Shown here piece by piece: positions 61,807 to 64,000 of a DNA stretch of 64,000 nt. Each line of letters opens with the position of its first letter. Position 1 is the stretch's first letter. The position numbers and the translations under genes are program-made. The stretch is taken from contig NZ_JABBGK010000001.1 in assembly GCF_012927355.1 (NCBI RefSeq), positions 924,649 through 988,648 of the forward strand, given 5' to 3'. The stretch is from Rhizobium terricola (GTDB taxonomy: Bacteria > Pseudomonadota > Alphaproteobacteria > Rhizobiales > Rhizobiaceae). Under the pieces are notes generated by a model that made no database searches, had not been told where the DNA came from, and was given only the letters and a program-made list of their open reading frames with translations.

Positions 61807-62736
61807 ATGGCGGAAACGTCAAGAACCGGTTTGCCGGCATCGATCGATGCCGTCATCGAGCTTCTCGCTCGTCACGACTATCTGGCCGGGCGGCCATTGG
61901 CGACTGTGCTTTTCCTGGCGCTTCGCATGCAGCGCCCACTCTTCCTCGAGGGCGAGGCGGGCGTCGGCAAGACCGAGGTCGCCAAGGTGCTGGCAGCGGC
62001 GCTCGACCGGCCGCTGATACGCCTGCAGTGCTACGAAGGGCTCGATGTCGCGTCCGCCGTCTACGAGTGGAACTATCCGGCGCAGATGCTGGAAATCCGC
62101 CTCGCCGAAGCGACAGGCATCTCCGACCGCGACAGGCTGGAGCACGATCTCTTTTCCGAGAAGCACCTGATCCGACGGCCCGTCCTTCAGGCCCTGCAGT
62201 CGACGCCGGGCCGAGCGCCGGTGTTCCTCATCGACGAACTCGACCGCACCGACGAGGCCTTCGAGGCCTTCCTGCTCGAGGTGCTGTCCGACTTCCAGGT
62301 GACCATCCCCGAATTTGGTACAGTGAAGGCCGCCGAGCCGCCGATCGTCATCGTCACCAGCAACCGCACCCGCGAGGTGCATGACGCCTTGAAGCGCCGC
62401 TGTCTCTACCACTGGGTCGACTATCCGAAGGCAGCGGAAGAGCTTGCCATCATCCGGAAGAAGGTGCCGGGCTGCAACGAACAGCTGTCGCGCCAGATCG
62501 TTGCCTATGTGCAGAAGATCAGGACTATCGATCTCTTCAAGAACCCCGGTATCGCAGAGACCATCGACTGGGCGACCGCTTTGACCGAGCTCGACCGGCT
62601 GGCACTCGATCCCGAGACGATCGCCGACACGCTCGGCACCCTCTTGAAATACCAGGAGGACATTGCGCGGATCCAGGGTGGCGAGGGCCACAAGGTGCTC
62701 GCCGAGGTCAAGGCCGAACTGCTGGCGGCGGGCTAG
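61807..62736 (+). CDS. MoxR-family AAA+ ATPase
   Basis: A 309-residue AAA+ ATPase of the MoxR group, chaperone-like activators that load metals or assemble complexes together with VWA proteins. Walker A GEAGVGKTE, Walker B FLIDELDR, and the arginine-finger region ALKRRCLYHWVDYP are visible. GGGGAGGAA precedes the ATG. The next gene, with a VWA domain, starts three bases after the stop, the classical MoxR-VWA pairing. Confidence 0.93.
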   Translation: MAETSRTGLPASIDAVIELLARHDYLAGRPLATVLFLALRMQRPLFLEGEAGVGKTEVAKVLAAALDRPLIRLQCYEGLDVASAVYEWNYPAQMLEIRLAEATGISDRDRLEHDLFSEKHLIRRPVLQALQSTPGRAPVFLIDELDRTDEAFEAFLLEVLSDFQVTIPEFGTVKAAEPPIVIVTSNRTREVHDALKRRCLYHWVDYPKAAEELAIIRKKVPGCNEQLSRQIVAYVQKIRTIDLFKNPGIAETIDWATALTELDRLALDPETIADTLGTLLKYQEDIARIQGGEGHKVLAEVKAELLAAG

Positions 62737-62739
62737 GCC

Positions 62740-64000
62740 ATGCAGACGCCCGGGACCGGGGAAGGCATTGTCGTCGTGACGCCGCCGATCGGTGACGGAA
62801 GGCTTGCCGACAACATCGTCTATTTCGGCCGCGTGCTTCGCAAGGCGGGGCTCAAGCCGGGGCCGGGGGCCGTGGCCGATGCGATTTCCGCCGTCAGTGT
62901 CATCGGGATCGGATCGCGCGAGGAATTCCACGCGGCCCTCTCGGCGATCTTCGTCAAGCGCCACGAGGACCAGCCGGTTTTCGACGAGGCATTCCGACTG
63001 TTCTGGCGATCACGCGACCTCGTCGAGAAGATGATCGCGATGATGTCGCCGGTCGCGCTCGACAGCAGCGAGCGCGAAAAGGCGAAGGCCGGAGCTTCCA
63101 GGGTCAGCGATGCGCTGTTCGCCGCCCGTGATCGCAGCAGCCGCGAACGCGACGAGCCCGACATCGAGATCGATGCGCGGATGACGGTGTCCGGCAGCGA
63201 GGTTCTGCGCCGCACCGATTTTGCACAGATGACGGCCGACGAGTTGTCGGAGGCCCGCCGGCAGATCGAACGCATGGCGATGCCGGTCGACGACATTGCG
63301 ACCCGCCGGCACCGTCCGGCGCCGCGCTCACGCCATGTCGATGCGCGTGCAATGATGCGCGCTGCGATGCGCACCGGTGGCGATCTCATCCTGCCGAGAT
63401 ACCGCGAACGCCGCCGCCGTCCGCCGCCGGTTGTCGTGCTCGCCGACATTTCCGGATCGATGAGCCAGTACACGCGCATCTTCCTGCATTTCCTGCACGT
63501 GCTGACCGAGCGCCGGCGACAGGTGCACACGTTTCTCTTCGGGACCCGGCTCACCAACGTGACACGGCAGATGCGCAATCGCGATCCGGACGAGGCGATC
63601 GATCAATGCACGGGGGTCGTCCGCGACTGGTCCGGCGGGACGCGGATCGGCGAGACGTTCCGGGAGTTCAACCATAAATGGGCTCGGCGCGTACTCGGGC
63701 AGGGAGCGATCGTCTTGCTGATCACGGACGGACTGGAACGCGAGGGCACGGAGCTGCTTGCGGCCGAGACGGACCGCCTGCACCGCTCCTGCCGCCGGCT
63801 GATCTGGCTCAATCCGCTCCTGCGTTTCGAGGGGTTCGAGGCGCGGGCGCGCGGCGTACGGGCAATCCTGCCGCATGTCGACGAGCTGAGACCGGTGCAC
63901 AATCTGAATTCGCTCGCGGATCTGGTCGCGGCATTGTCCGGCACGGCCGACGACGGCGGCGATCGGCGGCGCCTGATCAACGATCTCAGGAGGTATCAGT
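62740..64000 (+). CDS. VWA domain protein, CoxE-like, runs off right end
   Basis: A reading frame of at least 420 residues, open to the window end. The C-terminal VWA domain has the MIDAS motif DISGSMS (Asp236), the distal Thr in SGGTRIG and the Asp in LITDGL, matching CoxE-like proteins that act with MoxR ATPases. The N-terminal half is charged and helical. It is co-translated with the upstream MoxR gene. In carbon-monoxide dehydrogenase systems this pair matures the enzyme; here the client is unknown. Confidence 0.85.
   Translation, partial: MQTPGTGEGIVVVTPPIGDGRLADNIVYFGRVLRKAGLKPGPGAVADAISAVSVIGIGSREEFHAALSAIFVKRHEDQPVFDEAFRLFWRSRDLVEKMIAMMSPVALDSSEREKAKAGASRVSDALFAARDRSSRERDEPDIEIDARMTVSGSEVLRRTDFAQMTADELSEARRQIERMAMPVDDIATRRHRPAPRSRHVDARAMMRAAMRTGGDLILPRYRERRRRPPPVVVLADISGSMSQYTRIFLHFLHVLTERRRQVHTFLFGTRLTNVTRQMRNRDPDEAIDQCTGVVRDWSGGTRIGETFREFNHKWARRVLGQGAIVLLITDGLEREGTELLAAETDRLHRSCRRLIWLNPLLRFEGFEARARGVRAILPHVDELRPVHNLNSLADLVAALSGTADDGGDRRRLINDLRRYQ

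Overview
This window looks like a chromosomal stretch from an alphaproteobacterium of the order Hyphomicrobiales, most likely Rhizobiaceae (Rhizobium/Agrobacterium/Sinorhizobium-like). The evidence is a GC-rich coding bias, a CckA hybrid kinase, an SOS box of the alphaproteobacterial GAAC-N7-GTAC type in front of recA, a DksA with a degenerate zinc finger, DUF1476 and DUF1127 genes, eukaryote-like NADP isocitrate dehydrogenase, and the purB/purC/purS/purQ/purL plus bolA-grxD neighbourhood. Most of the window is core genome. No insertion sequence, prophage, CRISPR array, rRNA or tRNA was recognised, and no clear pseudogene was seen.

Layout. 0.4-4.6 kb: an Hpt-like protein, an adrenodoxin-type ferredoxin, a candidate small RNA on the minus strand, a secreted DUF922 protein, the folate genes folP-folB-folK, and an exported protein. 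4.7-7.9 kb: SixA-like phosphatase, YcjX and YcjF-like genes on the minus strand. 8.1-15.8 kb: dksA, a FliO-like Pro/Ala-rich membrane protein, cckA, a LuxR-type regulator, and the pseudouridine catabolism pair psuK-psuG. 16-20 kb: recA and alaS. 20-26 kb: a diguanylate cyclase, a SulP transporter, an AraC/GyrI-like regulator, a GST and icd. 26.2-27.9 kb: three consecutive diverged paralogues for small exported proteins with a conserved cysteine pair. 28-36 kb: trmJ-murI, a CNNM/CBS membrane protein, a HerA-like ATPase, a methyltransferase, pepT and terC.

36-42 kb: rpsD with a structured leader, glsA-ttcA-inositol phosphatase, and a methyl-accepting chemotaxis protein. 42-51.6 kb, mostly minus strand: an MFS exporter, grxD, a small basic protein, bolA and purL, then a four-gene interruption (MocR-type regulator, divergent DUF1127 gene, lipid A deacylase-like protein, lipoprotein), then purQ, a small coiled-coil protein, purS and purC. 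51.8-64 kb: DUF1476, a PAS-GGDEF-EAL protein, an RBBP9-like hydrolase, purB, a small membrane protein, a DUF2259 protein, rpe, an SDR, a branched-chain amino acid-type binding protein, a flavin reductase, and a MoxR ATPase followed by a VWA (CoxE-like) protein that runs off the right end.

Functional themes are de novo purine synthesis (purB, C, S, Q, L), folate synthesis, cell-cycle and second-messenger signalling (CckA, two c-di-GMP proteins, DksA), DNA repair (recA) and translation (alaS, rpsD, ttcA, trmJ). The least explained items are the secreted trio at 26.2-27.9 kb, the candidate anti-Shine-Dalgarno RNA near 1.3 kb, the MocR/DUF1127 divergent promoter near 48.2 kb, and the rpsD leader.
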